64,000 bases of DNA, taken from contig JBANDB010000004.1 in the NCBI GenBank assembly GCA_037576215.1, positions 4,588,001-4,652,000 of the forward strand. Reading direction: 5' to 3'. Position 1 is the stretch's first letter, and each line of letters starts with the position of its first letter. Made by a program: the position numbers and the translations under genes. Origin of the DNA: Armillaria gallica (lineage: Eukaryota > Basidiomycota > Agaricomycetes > Agaricales > Physalacriaceae). Below the pieces are notes generated by a model that had not been told where the DNA came from, did no database searches, and saw nothing but the letters and a program-made list of their open reading frames with translations. This document shows, in pieces, positions 53,857-64,000 of the stretch.

Positions 53857-54063
53857 TGTTGGGATTTGCAACTTCAAGCTTATGCCAGAAGATTCCTGAA
53901 CATTCAGCTTACTCATTTATCATGATACTTGGATATTTTTAGGTACTTTAGTAGAATATTCTAGATACATTTTGTAGTATTTAAGGAGCTCATTCCAAGC
54001 TCTAGTAGCTAACAATTCAATATTATTACCTACTGCAAGCCTCCCACTGCTATAGTTACAACA
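53857..54063 (+). repeat. Element 5 3' LTR
   Basis: 207 bp, three differences from the 5' copy, followed by ACGGG. Confidence 0.92.
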
Positions 54064-55759
54064 ACGGGCACCCATGAAACTGAGCATGGTCTAGTGTGAA
54101 CACACACAAACCTACACTCAATCCCACAAAACACACACACACAATCTCCTAAAGTGTGGAGGAGAGCAAGAATTTTAATTCCACTTGCATGCCAACAGTA
54201 TCTCAAAGTATCTCAGTGAGCTCACTAAAATGATGCACAAAACAACATAGTATTATTAAGCCAATCTCAAATTCTCTATCTCTTTGGAGCTTTTTACAAG
54301 AGAGCATGGTGAACCATGCAACCCTCAAGGCAAAGGATATTTTGAAAGCCAAAGCACATGGATACACAGATCCACAATACGACCAAGTTTGGTCAGTGAG
54401 CTCACTAAGTATGGATCACCACAAGATCTAATCTGTGCATGACACCATCTTTCTCTTAGTTGCTAAACCTGACTTCCAAACTCATCACAATAGAGGCCCT
54501 TGGCACTCTCACTCAAAGCTCAATTACTCTCAGAACCATCTCCACAAGTCCTCACACACAGTGCACTCGCTCTAACAATGATGCCATGAGATCCAACTGC
54601 ACACACCTGTCACACTTTGTGCAACTGCTAGAACAGCCCAATCTGGCTGATTCCCTTGCAACTACTTCTAGACCTACACAAAGGCTGGCACAATACAACT
54701 TCTCTTTCTTACACTAAACCAGAAAAGGAACAGAGCTTTCTCTCAGATGTAACCAAGTAAACTTCTTGAGACAGGTGCAGCGTCACTGCTTCTGAATCTC
54801 TTTCTTATCTCAAGTAAACCAAAGTTTGTATCCAAAATTTCTCTCTTATTCAATTTCTCTGTGAGCTCACTAAACTTGCATTATAGCCGATGTGCTGCAC
54901 CATGTCTATGTGCACACCAAATTTTGGCTTTCACCTTGATACAGTGACTAGATGCTATGCTACAGACTACTTTCACTTGCTGCTCCTCCAGTCACACTTT
55001 CCTACCATTCAAAAATGCAATTCCTGCAGAATCCACCCAGGCAACTGCCCATCTGCTTCGCGTTTGCCAAGCAATGCATTGTCCACCTGGCTATATGCTA
55101 TCTGCCACAAAACTGCCTCATTTCATGGGAATTTGACTAACCTAGGCTCTAGGAGCTGACAGCTATCAACCTGAAGCGCCCACACCAGTGGATGGCAGAA
55201 GGATCATCCTTGAAGAGTGGACAAATTGACTGACAGTGGATAGCTGTATATGCCTATTCTTGAACCAGACTAGATGAGGAAGGTGTTGCAAAGTGTACTC
55301 GATGATGCTGGAGAAGCTCACACAGCAGATTTCAGTGTGACAGCTTGTGTCAAATATCAGCTTTTGAAGATACATTCAGGGCTATCAGAGCATGCAGGCA
55401 TGAAAGCAGGGAGCTGGACTCAGATCTGCTACTATATAAGCACACATAATATACTTAGAAAATCAGTTAATCTCACTTGCTCATAGCACACTAAAGGAAT
55501 AAATTCTGCTACTCTCTTAAGCATATCTAGCTGCCTCTGAGCCTAGCATTGCAAACAGATTACAAGGAATTCTCCTTTTCTCTTGCTATCTTCACACAAC
55601 TACTCTCAGTTCAGCATTCTAAGCAGATGCTTGAACTACTTCTTTCTATTGTATCCGCAGATGAAGCAGATTCTATCAGATCCCTTCAGAGCAGGTAGTA
55701 ACCCTCCTTGCATATACAAAAGATCTTGCAGATGCAGACATAACTTCCTCTTACCAGAG
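54064..55759. other. A/T-rich intergenic DNA right of the nest
   Basis: No gene recognised. The 11-base GTGAGCTCACT, a palindrome, recurs near 54215, 54391 and 54859. A short CA run lies near 54129-54145. Confidence 0.4.
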
Positions 55760-56240
55760 AGTTTGCCAGCCTTACACTATTTGGGCTACCTAGTTGGGAT
55801 TTGGATCCATCATCACTCTGGTTGTGTCGATTCAAAGGATGAGTGGGAGTATCAGTTTTGCCTCTGGAATCGTTGTATTCTGGCCTGTTCATTTGTTCCC
55901 CATTGGAGATGGGTTGAGGTGCTAGGGTGTGTGGATCTGGATTCTCTTGGTATCCATTGAATATACCTGTCCTTTAGTGATATAGAAGATCATCAGATGT
56001 TGGAGTACTGAAAGGGTTAGGAGAACCATAGTTGTCAGATTGATGAGCAGTAAAACTGGAGTGGCTGTAGGTTTCCCTATAAGATGGTTGTCCTCTGATG
56101 GAGGCCAATCCAAAAAGTTCTAAATTTTCCTTGGATATGAATGCTGCTATGTTTTCCATGGAAAAGATTGGTGTTTTTCATTTTGGGCCTTCATCTGTCT
56201 CTGGAGGGTATGTGTATGTGATTGTCATGATTTTGAAAAA
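55760..56240 (-). pseudogene. Relic of a hydrophilic, disordered protein
   Basis: On the minus strand one frame runs from about 56240 to 55760 with two stops (about 56193 and 55976): MTITYTYPPETDEGPK, IAAFISKENLELFGLASIRG, YGSPNPFSTPTSDDLLYH, and DTPTHPLNRHNQSDDGSKSQ. A donor-like GTAAGAGG follows at its 3' end. The composition (Ser, Pro, Asn, Asp) suggests an intrinsically disordered segment of a larger protein. No family recognised. It could also be chance. Confidence 0.3.
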
Positions 56241-59200
56241 AATTCAACTCAAAGGGTTGAGTTTGAATATACTGTTAGGGATGTGCCAAATAGACAAAGG
56301 TAACTTGCATAAGCAGAGGTCCATAGAGTGTGTGGGTTTTGGCAAAGCTATTAGCAACATCACCCTTGAGCTGAAGCTCTAAGATTGGATTGTGAAATGA
56401 AGTCCATGGAGAGCGAGAGTTTGAATGGAGTAGAGATAGTCCAACAGAGCAGAGGCTGCAGACATGAGAGCAAATAGGATTAGACTTGGAGTCAGAGATA
56501 GATTTGGCTAAACCAAGTTGATATTTGAACTGAGTATCTACAAGTAATTCTATAGTATATATATAAGTAGGTAAATTCAAGTCAGAGTCTGATGGACTCC
56601 AGCAGTGGTCTGTTCACTATTGGATTCAGGTTCTAGAGTTAATATGTGAAATAGTAAAATAAAATGATAAATGAAATATCAAATGGGATAAAGTAATAGT
56701 AAGTGACCGGAGGCCATGGAGTCCAATAGTGAGCAATGCTGAAGTTAGGATTGAAGTTGAACTGGGTGTGAAGCAGAGGCCAGCGGCATGCACATAACAA
56801 ATCCATAGGAAGTGAGTGGATGTGTTGTAGTAGCCAGATCCCAGGGGTGGCAACAGAGTCACTGCTTCCTCATAGTCAAGTACTATAAGTTAGGCAAAGA
56901 GTCTTAGATCATTCAAATATAGTAGTACAGGAAGATGCACACTGTAAATAAGAACCGAAGAGAACAAGAGAATTAGACTAATCTTGGTGAAAATATGTTG
57001 GTTTAAAAAAGGGCCTCAGGAGTGCCAAGAGCAACTTTATAGAATACTTGCCTGAGTGTCAATATCAAAACTCTCTGCACAATTGCCAGCATGCAAGAAC
57101 TGAGTTGATACTGCAGGCATTACAATCTACAAGTAAATGAGAATAGAATCTTGGCAAGAGAAGTTAGTATATACTTCTGAAAGCATGATCAATGGAGATG
57201 GTTGGCCAGCTTGGTATAAGGGAGTAGTAAAAGTTAAGAAAATCACATTGGGTCAATATTATTTTTAAGCCCTCTCCTGACCAACTGACTGATCATGTGG
57301 GAATAACATACCCTTAAAGGCCAGATCATGTGACTATATAATGCACAAGATCCTTGGTCTGTTGTCTTCTGCTGTCCTTCTGTGTGCTGCCATGTCCTTC
57401 CAGACTATGATATTAACAGTGGCTCCACTCTCTACTGTACATGACATTTTAGTTTGATTCTCATCTTCCTAGGCCAACACACTGCATGAGATAAGCACTA
57501 GGCTCAATGAACCAAATTCAAATTACTCAATTGAAAGTTCACATTTCTTTGCCTTAGGATGTCTCTCTTGGGCTCTGAAGCTTTTCTTGGTCATTTAGGC
57601 ATGTAAATTGGCCCTTATAACTGAGTATGGGGTGCACAGGTGCTAATTTACTAGGACCAGCAAAATTATTTTTAGTGACCTTTTTAACTGACCAACCAAC
57701 CAACCAGATGTGCTGGGCTGATGGCCCACAACCTCCTTGGCTTGGTAAGTAGTACTGGGAAACATCTCTGTCAGAAGGTAAAGTTTGACATGTTATGTGT
57801 GGTATACTTTGAAAACATTTCAGGATTTGGATATGCTACATCCTGAAAGATATGGAAAAGGGCTCAAGAGGAGAATGGAAACAAAGAAGTCAAGGATTGA
57901 CATACCTGAGTAATCAATCGTGATTTCCAAGAGGACGGAGACAGGGACTATTCTGTAGACATTGGAGAAAGATACTCACAAGTATACTCTTGTAGAGACA
58001 TAGAGACATGTCAAATGAGTGACACTGAGAGAGATGAGAGCTAAGTACTCAAATCTACATAGGTGGAGGATGAAAAAGATTGGTCACAGTGCACAAATAG
58101 TCATATCTACATGCCACATCTTAACAGGCTGGTGAAAAGTCACCAAGACAAAAGATTTGGTATACAGCATTAGACCATGAAGAAGATAGAAAGTAGAAAA
58201 CAGAATCACATATGTAAGAGCATGGAAGAAAAATCAGTTGGCTACACTGGCCACTTGTGTTACACCTGCAGCAAACACCACATCTTCTGAAGACAGAGAT
58301 GTTCAAAAAGAAAGGTCAATTTGCTTCATGAAAATACAGAATCCTTTTTGATACAAAGAAGAAAGATACATCAGCATAAACGACATGCAAAAATAGTAGC
58401 AGGTGCCAAGATAAGCAAGATGAAGCAAGATGAAATACAGCAATTTTAGCAGGAAAGCGCTATGAGAAAAGAGAAATGCCTTATAACATCAAAATGCAAG
58501 ATGAGCAAAAGGAAAATATACTACCATGTTTCCATGTATTGTGAGGATTAGAGATGAAAAAATGAAGAACATACAAAATTTGTCCCATATATCATGCCAT
58601 AGTGACATTGTGACATCACCTAGCATCAACATGTCACTGTACAAGGGAAATTAGATAAAAGTGAATGATATCTATGACAGCATATCAGCAACCAAGAAAA
58701 CAGAAACAATAAATGCTGATCTCTCTCATAACAGCAATACCAAACCCATGGTAAAAGCCTTGGAAGACACTGTCCACCAGAACACACTTAGCCATGCCCC
58801 AGGATTGTGTAGCATCATAATTTCCTGTTTGCATAACAACTGCAATGGTGCGAGCATCATATCACACCACCATATACCCCTATAAACTGTCTAACCCACA
58901 CAAATCTCTGTGCAAATTACAGATATATTTTTAGCATCTTGATAGGAAAAATATATATAGAAGGTCCACAGAGGTCCCTGCAAGTCTGCCTGCCTTGAAA
59001 CGGTAAATAAACATTCAAAAAAGGTAATAGAAACAAGACATACAATGGGAGATTGCAGGAAGGTGGGTGGGTGCTCACCAATCATGGTAGTTGAGAAGGA
59101 ATGAGAACATTGGGCCTTTCAGACTCAAAACCCAAAACCCCAGTCTTCTGAAACAGATCTGACATTAACATATGCCTGCAAAAACAGGTTTCAGAAGAAA

Positions 59201-59586
59201 TATCTATAAGATGTAATGAATGCAATACTGATAAGTAACCTGGACAAAGTCAGGTGTCTGAACAAAATGTGTGCCTTTTTGATTGTGCCTTTGGGGATGT
59301 TGATGAGTGCTATAACCATTCTAAAGGCCAGTGAGCAAAGGCGGGCAAGGCAAGGGGTCAAGAAGATGGGCCTTGAAGCACTGCAGAACTTTGATGAAGG
59401 CTTTGTTCAAGCATCTGCACAATGGAAGATGGCTGTGCAATGGACCTCTGTAGAGCCGACACAAGAGACAGGGTCAGGGTTGGGAAGGTCCCATAGACAG
59501 CTGTTGTTGCATATGAGAGTAAATCTGTGAAGAAGTTAGTATATCCATAGATAGAGTAAACATTTATCTTTGCCAATGTATGAGAT
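56241..59586. other. Intergenic DNA, no gene recognised
   Basis: Low-GC DNA with only short frames lacking motifs on either strand. No terminal repeats or target duplications were noticed before the solo LTR. GAGAT at 59582-59586 is its left duplication. Confidence 0.35.
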
Positions 59587-60010
59587 TGTTACGATTTATT
59601 CATTTCTTATCTTATCTTATCTTATCGTGACCACTTACCCTTATCTTATCTTAGATCCACGACTCCACGGAGCCTTCGTAAATCTTCACATCATCACGCT
59701 CCACTGGTGGAGTAGATGTCGCCATATTCTCGGCTACTGTGTATTTGGCTTATTCACTTTCTAACACAGTAGCCTCATCTTAGTATCCATTACAGACCCT
59801 CACCTTAGTATAAAAGTAGAGTACTCAAAGCTGTATATTCCTTAGCTTTGAGCTAACGTTCATTCATACCGAAACACATTCCTTTCACATTCCTTTCTCG
59901 CTAAGCGCTATTTAGTTCGTCTTGGGTGGCAATCATCAAAGGATCAAGCGGTGACTGTATGAACACGATACAGCCAACTTGTTACCCTTGATTGCAGTTC
60001 GGGTCTTACA
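59587..60010 (+). repeat. Solo LTR of the element 1 family (424 bp)
   Basis: TGTTACGATTTATTC to GGGTCTTACA, flanked by a perfect 5-bp duplication GAGAT (59582-59586 and 60011-60015). U3 begins with four tandem CTTAT units (about 59605-59626). TATAAAAG near 59809 is followed 35 bases later by AGCTTTGAGCTAA, the same start/primer motif as element 1. The perfect duplication shows an insertion followed by LTR-LTR recombination. Confidence 0.93.
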
Positions 60011-61662
60011 GAGATAAGAGTAGAGAATGGAAACAGAAGAAAGTTCAATCAATTACCATGTAAGGGTTCACTTGAGTCTTTGATTCTGATTAACCTGTTG
60101 AGGTTCGGCAATCCCTTAAGTTCACTCATGAGTAAATGCGTAAAGGGATGTAAATTCAAAGTAAAGTTAACTAATACAATACTGCCTGTATATATATACT
60201 AGTTATAGAAGGGGAAAGAATATTCTACTGCATTCTAGGTAAAGGGAATGAGCAATGGTGGCTCAAAAAGGGGATCATGGTGAAAGGAGATATTGTAGTC
60301 AAAAGTATGTATGTAATACTACAACAGCTGTAGTGTCGTGTTCATGAGGAAAATGCCTTGGCTTAACAAAAAGGTGGAATATACAAATTGTCAATGGCAT
60401 TTACTAAACAAATGTCAGATGTGAAATTGCCTAGGATGAAAAGAAGAGTAGCACACTATAAACATTTTGGCCCATCTAGTCTTGGCCAGACATTGCCCTG
60501 CATCTATTTGTCCCAGTTTGACCCTGCTCAGTCTTGTCAGATGCCAGTAGATAGGTTGCTGTATACTGCACACCTACAATCAAGAGTATAGTGAGAGAGA
60601 TAGCGGGTGTATACATGGTGAAGGGAGAAGGTAAATGTTAGGCAGGATTTCTGCTGTGTCAAATTCAGAACCAAGTATGTCCAAGGTGACATGAACTGGA
60701 TTGAATTGTTTCAGTATTACTCAATACTCTGCCAAGTATAGTCAGATGGACATACTAGGACACACCCAGGTGAAGGGTAGTAAAGTGAATGTTGACATTG
60801 AAAGGTGTTCTAATGCACCAAAGCATGTGAAATGCGCTTATAAGAATTAGGAGCTGAATATACTATGAACCAAAACAACAAGCGATGAGAAAAGGATGAT
60901 GACACACACCAGTATGATCCCCAATGAACACTGCTCTATTTTCTTTACACCAAATCCATGGCACCAGCCCAACATCACATCCTTCAGCTTGAGTACCTCT
61001 GCAAAAGTGAGCTGGTGAGAAATCTCACAGAAAGTTAGCTCAGTGCCAAAAGTACCTTATTTCCCCTCAACCATTCCTGCCTTGGTAGCTTCACAGCATG
61101 TTGAGATGCAACAAACTCCATAAAAGACCCAGAAAGTCCATTCCCTGTAGTTAGAACCCCATCATGGAGGTTGAGAAAGCAGTAGGGGATTCCATTGAGC
61201 AGACCAAGTGTCAGAAGATGGCCAAGGTGCAAGTGTCTAAGTCTGACATTGCCGGACATGGCTTGCCATCGAGGAAACATGCTCCCACTGAAATTAGCCA
61301 AAGGACAGCAGAGCAGATGTTGAAAGACACAGTATGTAATGCCAAATTCAACATGTCTCTCATTTTTCAGGCATCACTCAAGCAATAAGGTTGTTTTTTG
61401 AGAACCATCAAAACTGCTCACTAGGATGTGCCAAAAACACAAAACCGCCGATCGCCATTCCACAGTATCATAAGTCAGAGAGAACGTAAAAGACCGGAAT
61501 CCAAAAAGGAAGCAATGTCACAGGAAAATGATGTATGATACGAAAAATTCCCACGACGAGGTCAGTTAGAATGCGGCGGCAAACGCCGTGTTGGACAATC
61601 AAAAAACCGATCCCAGGTTGGTATAAAGACCGAAGAAACCTATATTCATAGGACTCGGAATT
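60011..61662. other. Intergenic DNA, no gene recognised
   Basis: Short frames only (for example 61035-61301 on minus, 61164-61388 on plus, overlapping) with no recognisable motif. Confidence 0.35.
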
Positions 61663-61972
61663 AATTCTTTGCAAGATTTCTGGAACATAGCAGCTGGCAT
61701 GCATACTTCTTCCACCAGTGACCCAGCCAATCGCGATTGAATAATTCTTGTATCGCCACACATCAATGATCAATTCTTTGCAAGACTTCTGGAACATAGC
61801 ATACTTCTTCCACCAGTGACCCAGCCAATCGCGATTGAATAATTCTTGTATCGCCACACATCAATGATTAATTCTTTGCAAGATTTCTGGAACATAGCAG
61901 CTGGCACGCATACTTCTTCCACCAGTGACCCAGCCAATCGTGATTGAATAATTCTTGTGTCGCCACACATCA
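61663..61972. repeat. Three tandem copies of a ~100-bp unit
   Basis: Copies start at 61663, 61772 and 61870 with AATTCTTTGCAAGA and end near TCGCCACACATCA. The first and third units are about 105-109 bases and contain AGCAGCTGGCA; the middle one is 98 because that segment is missing. Sequence identity between units is very high. The function, if any, is unknown. Confidence 0.85.
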
Positions 61973-62815
61973 AAAAACACGACAGCCATGCGTCAACCAT
62001 CAATTCTCTGCCTTGTGCACTTTAATTAGCGAAATTTTCAATTCTTCAGCCACGAAGTAAGGCTATACTACCCTAACAATTCAAAGCTTCAGCGTGATTT
62101 CATACTCACACGGCGTACCTAGATGAAATGATCGTACAGTAATACAGTACATGCTTGTGGAAGGGGAAAGTTGTCTTTTATTCGACATTCTGATACATAA
62201 CAGCAAGCCTTAGCCTATCAAGCTGATACGCAGTCCCCCCTGCGAAAAATTCCGCAGCAGTAAGTAGATTGTCGCAACTGGTAGGTGGTCCGAGTGGCCC
62301 AGGTGCGGGATACTAACTTGTGTGACTGTTACAGCGTGATCGTCCTTCTATCTACATTCAACCTCGGAGTTAGTAATCGGTGTATGGATTTGCGATCTGG
62401 GTTCCTGTTAATGCCTGCTCTTATTGATGGTAATGGGTGTCATTCAAAGACGGTTCACAGGACAACGGCATCACTTAGTCTAGCCCATGCAAGGTTGTCT
62501 CGATGTTGTCTCGCTTCCCGGCATAGTACTTGTACCGGTTAATCTATGACCAAACTCAAATCAGCTTGAAGATGTCCAATTCTCAAGAAATAATGGTTGT
62601 GATAGTACGATCAGCGGGATTATTAATACTTGTAGGAACCATGCCGCCTCCATACTTATCGAAAACCCTCCCACATTTACGACGCCTGCACTTTTCTTCT
62701 CCCATGCCCGGATCCCAGTCACCCTAAGGCAGTTGAAGTAACCCTGTACTCCTTCCCCACTAGCAACTAGGCGGCCAAGAAACATCTCTTTCACACTGTC
62801 CTATACTTTTGAAAA
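61973..62815. other. Intergenic DNA upstream of the 62816 gene
   Basis: No gene recognised. The 3' part should hold the promoter of the gene at 62816. No TATA box was assigned. Confidence 0.3.
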
Positions 62816-63590
62816 ATGGCAGAGTCTCCGTACAATCGAGGTTTGTCCTGCATTTTCCGTTCGCCAAACTTCACTCAGCAGTCAACAGCCTTTTTTTTAG
62901 CAGCAGACGAGGAGGATGCTATGATGCCCTTCCTGTCAGATTATTGGACGGCTCATCAGATGGGGGAGACGGAGCTGGAGGATATACGTGCGCTGTTATG
63001 GGAAACTTGGCTCGCCAAGTTTCCCATAGATTTCCTCGCTCTCACTGGACGCCACTCTACCAAAAAGGACGACGAAGACTGCCGTCGCCGCAAGCTCAGG
63101 GTGCGTACATACCTATTCGTTCGCCTGGGCAGGGAGCTTATCCGGTTTATAGTGTATCGAGCAATTTTTATTTCGCCTCGGATCGCTCACCGCCGGATAC
63201 AGCGTGGTGGCCATAAGAGAAGCTATTGTTTACCTCCATTCACAAGGTAATGGGGTGATCTCCCGACCAGTTTTGCCCCAAGTGGATGCTATACCAACGA
63301 CTCCTGCAGGCTCTGCAACCGTCTGTGCACAATCACGCCCAATCCCTCGTCGAAGTCCTCGTTTGGTAGCACTCAAAAATGCTGCTCTAGCAGCCTCCAA
63401 CCCACGTTTCCCTGATTCATATCCTTCTTCCCCCAAACGCAATGGTGGTAAGCGTCACAGCAAACAGCGAGCTACCCTCCATACATTCAGCACAGCTGAC
63501 CTCCCACGTCCACACCACCAGTTGCAAACCTTTCCCTCATACCCTGTCATGCACAGGAGGAAACTCAATGTAATACAACAAAGAATCTAG
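62816..63590 (+). CDS. Hypothetical spliced gene (3' structure uncertain)
   Basis: Exon 1 is 62816-62840 (MAESPYNR). Intron 62841-62900 is 60 bases, donor GTTTGT, acceptor TTTTTTTTAG. Exon 2 is 62901-63100, an acidic then basic segment with DYWTAHQMGETELEDIRALL, WETWLAKFPIDFLAL and KKDDEDCRRRKLR. A donor GTGCGT at 63101 and an acceptor ATACAG at 63201-63202 define a second intron of 102 bases. After this the spliced frame ends at TAA 63248-63250, giving about 90 residues, whereas a neighbouring frame stays open to 63590 with a basic tail (RRSPRLVALKNAALAASNP). The second frame would need an alternative splice. No family recognised. Confidence 0.4.
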
Positions 63591-64000
63591 TTCCTTTATC
63601 CCCCCCCTGTCGAAGATCGGTTTCATATTATTCGATGTCTCCCCTTTGTCAATCCCTGCGTTCTTCCCCTCATTTAATTTCTCATGAGGTACAAATAGAA
63701 AAGATTGTGTTATCGAACACTCCTTCCTGTTCTTAGTTAACGTCGTGCCACTTATATAGCTTAAAATGATAACAATGCCATCGATGAATGATGAAAATTT
63801 TTCTTCGCGGACGACAAGCCTGAGGGTTCTTAACGACTTTATGATTTCCATAATGTAATGAAGTACATCTTGTATACGGTAGTGCAGCCAACTTGTAAAG
63901 ACTCCCAGTGATTCAATATGAAACTAAGGTAAGGTCTGTTGTGAGAGACCTTGCTTGATGCGGAGACTTTGGTCTGGAGTGGTACTAGTTGAAGCTTAAA
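63591..64000. other. 3' flank, no gene recognised
   Basis: A/T-rich DNA after the last gene; nothing supportable was seen before the window ends. Confidence 0.3.

Larger units (their letters stand above)
26872..54063 (+). mobile_element. Element 5: gag-only Ty1/copia retrotransposon, split by element 4
   Basis: 207-bp LTRs at 26872-27078 and 53857-54063, differing at about three positions, flanked by ATGGG and ACGGG (one transition apart). After the left LTR comes a primer site complementary to the tRNA-iMet anticodon loop. After the element 4 insertion come a leader, a copia-type gag and then directly the 3' LTR. Without element 4 the whole is about 1,637 bp. No protease, integrase, RT or RNase H is present, and only 21 bases separate the gag stop from the LTR, so it is a non-autonomous gag-only derivative. 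Confidence 0.88.

Noticed and set aside
59216..59530. 104-codon plus-strand frame before the solo LTR
   Set aside because: No motif, the opposite strand is also open, and flanking splice sites are not convincing.
61468..62003. Minus-strand ORFs over the tandem repeat, with repeated ELIIDVWRYKNYSIAIGWV
   Set aside because: The repetition in the protein simply follows the DNA tandem repeat; no start context or family supports a gene.
1..64000. tRNA, rRNA, CRISPR array or biosynthetic cluster
   Set aside because: No B-box-like GGTTCGAATCC in a tRNA context, no rRNA blocks, no regularly spaced repeats and no cluster of enzyme genes were seen by eye.

Overview
The window looks like a transposon-rich part of a filamentous fungal genome, most likely a mushroom-forming basidiomycete (Agaricomycetes). 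The reasons are Ty3/gypsy chromoviruses carrying chromodomains, a hAT transposon with a BED finger, very short introns (49-66 bases) in the host-like genes, and abundant CpG-to-TpG decay. About 45 of 64 kb is mobile DNA. No RNA gene or CRISPR array was seen by eye.

Layout. 1-5520: a decayed, truncated Ty3 chromovirus on the minus strand (element 1). 5847-15661: a second chromovirus on the plus strand (element 2), with 340-bp LTRs, a perfect GACAT target duplication and a 1,690-bp LTR-like insert. 15662-26871: host-like DNA with relics of a secreted PEBP-family gene and a P4-ATPase, two small spliced genes, and a TA-flanked MITE. 26872-54063: a nest of insertions. A gag-only Ty1/copia element (element 5) was split by a Ty3 chromovirus (element 4). 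Element 4 was then split by a younger chromovirus in its RNase H region (element 3, 29586-37821) and by a 9-kb hAT in its pre-gag ORF (42546-51594). The hAT contains another copy of the 1,690-bp repeat, which lies inside a multi-exon gene carried by the hAT. 54064-64000: mostly featureless DNA with one solo LTR (59587-60010), a 3-copy tandem repeat and a small spliced gene.

The four chromoviruses share one design and are 8.1-8.3 kb once insertions are subtracted (elements 2, 3 and 4). Just after the 5' LTR comes a 13-base primer-binding site complementary to the predicted 5' end of the element's own RNA, which indicates self-priming. Next comes at least one ORF with a hydrophobic, probably membrane-spanning N-terminus, placed before gag. 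In elements 3 and 4 it is preceded by further small membrane-type ORFs coupled to it through an ATGA stop/start overlap. Gag follows, with one CCHC knuckle, then pol in the -1 frame: a long disordered linker with one conserved motif, protease, reverse transcriptase, RNase H, integrase and chromodomain. The pre-gag membrane ORF cluster is the feature most likely to be undescribed.

The nesting gives a relative clock. The copia element must be older than element 4, yet its CpG-free LTRs differ at only about 3 of 207 sites, against about 18 of 377 for element 4. In element 3 all three LTR differences are CpG transitions and all four in-frame pol stops are TGA. Both facts point to CpG-targeted mutation of repeats in this genome. 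All calls were made by reading the sequence; no database search was possible.
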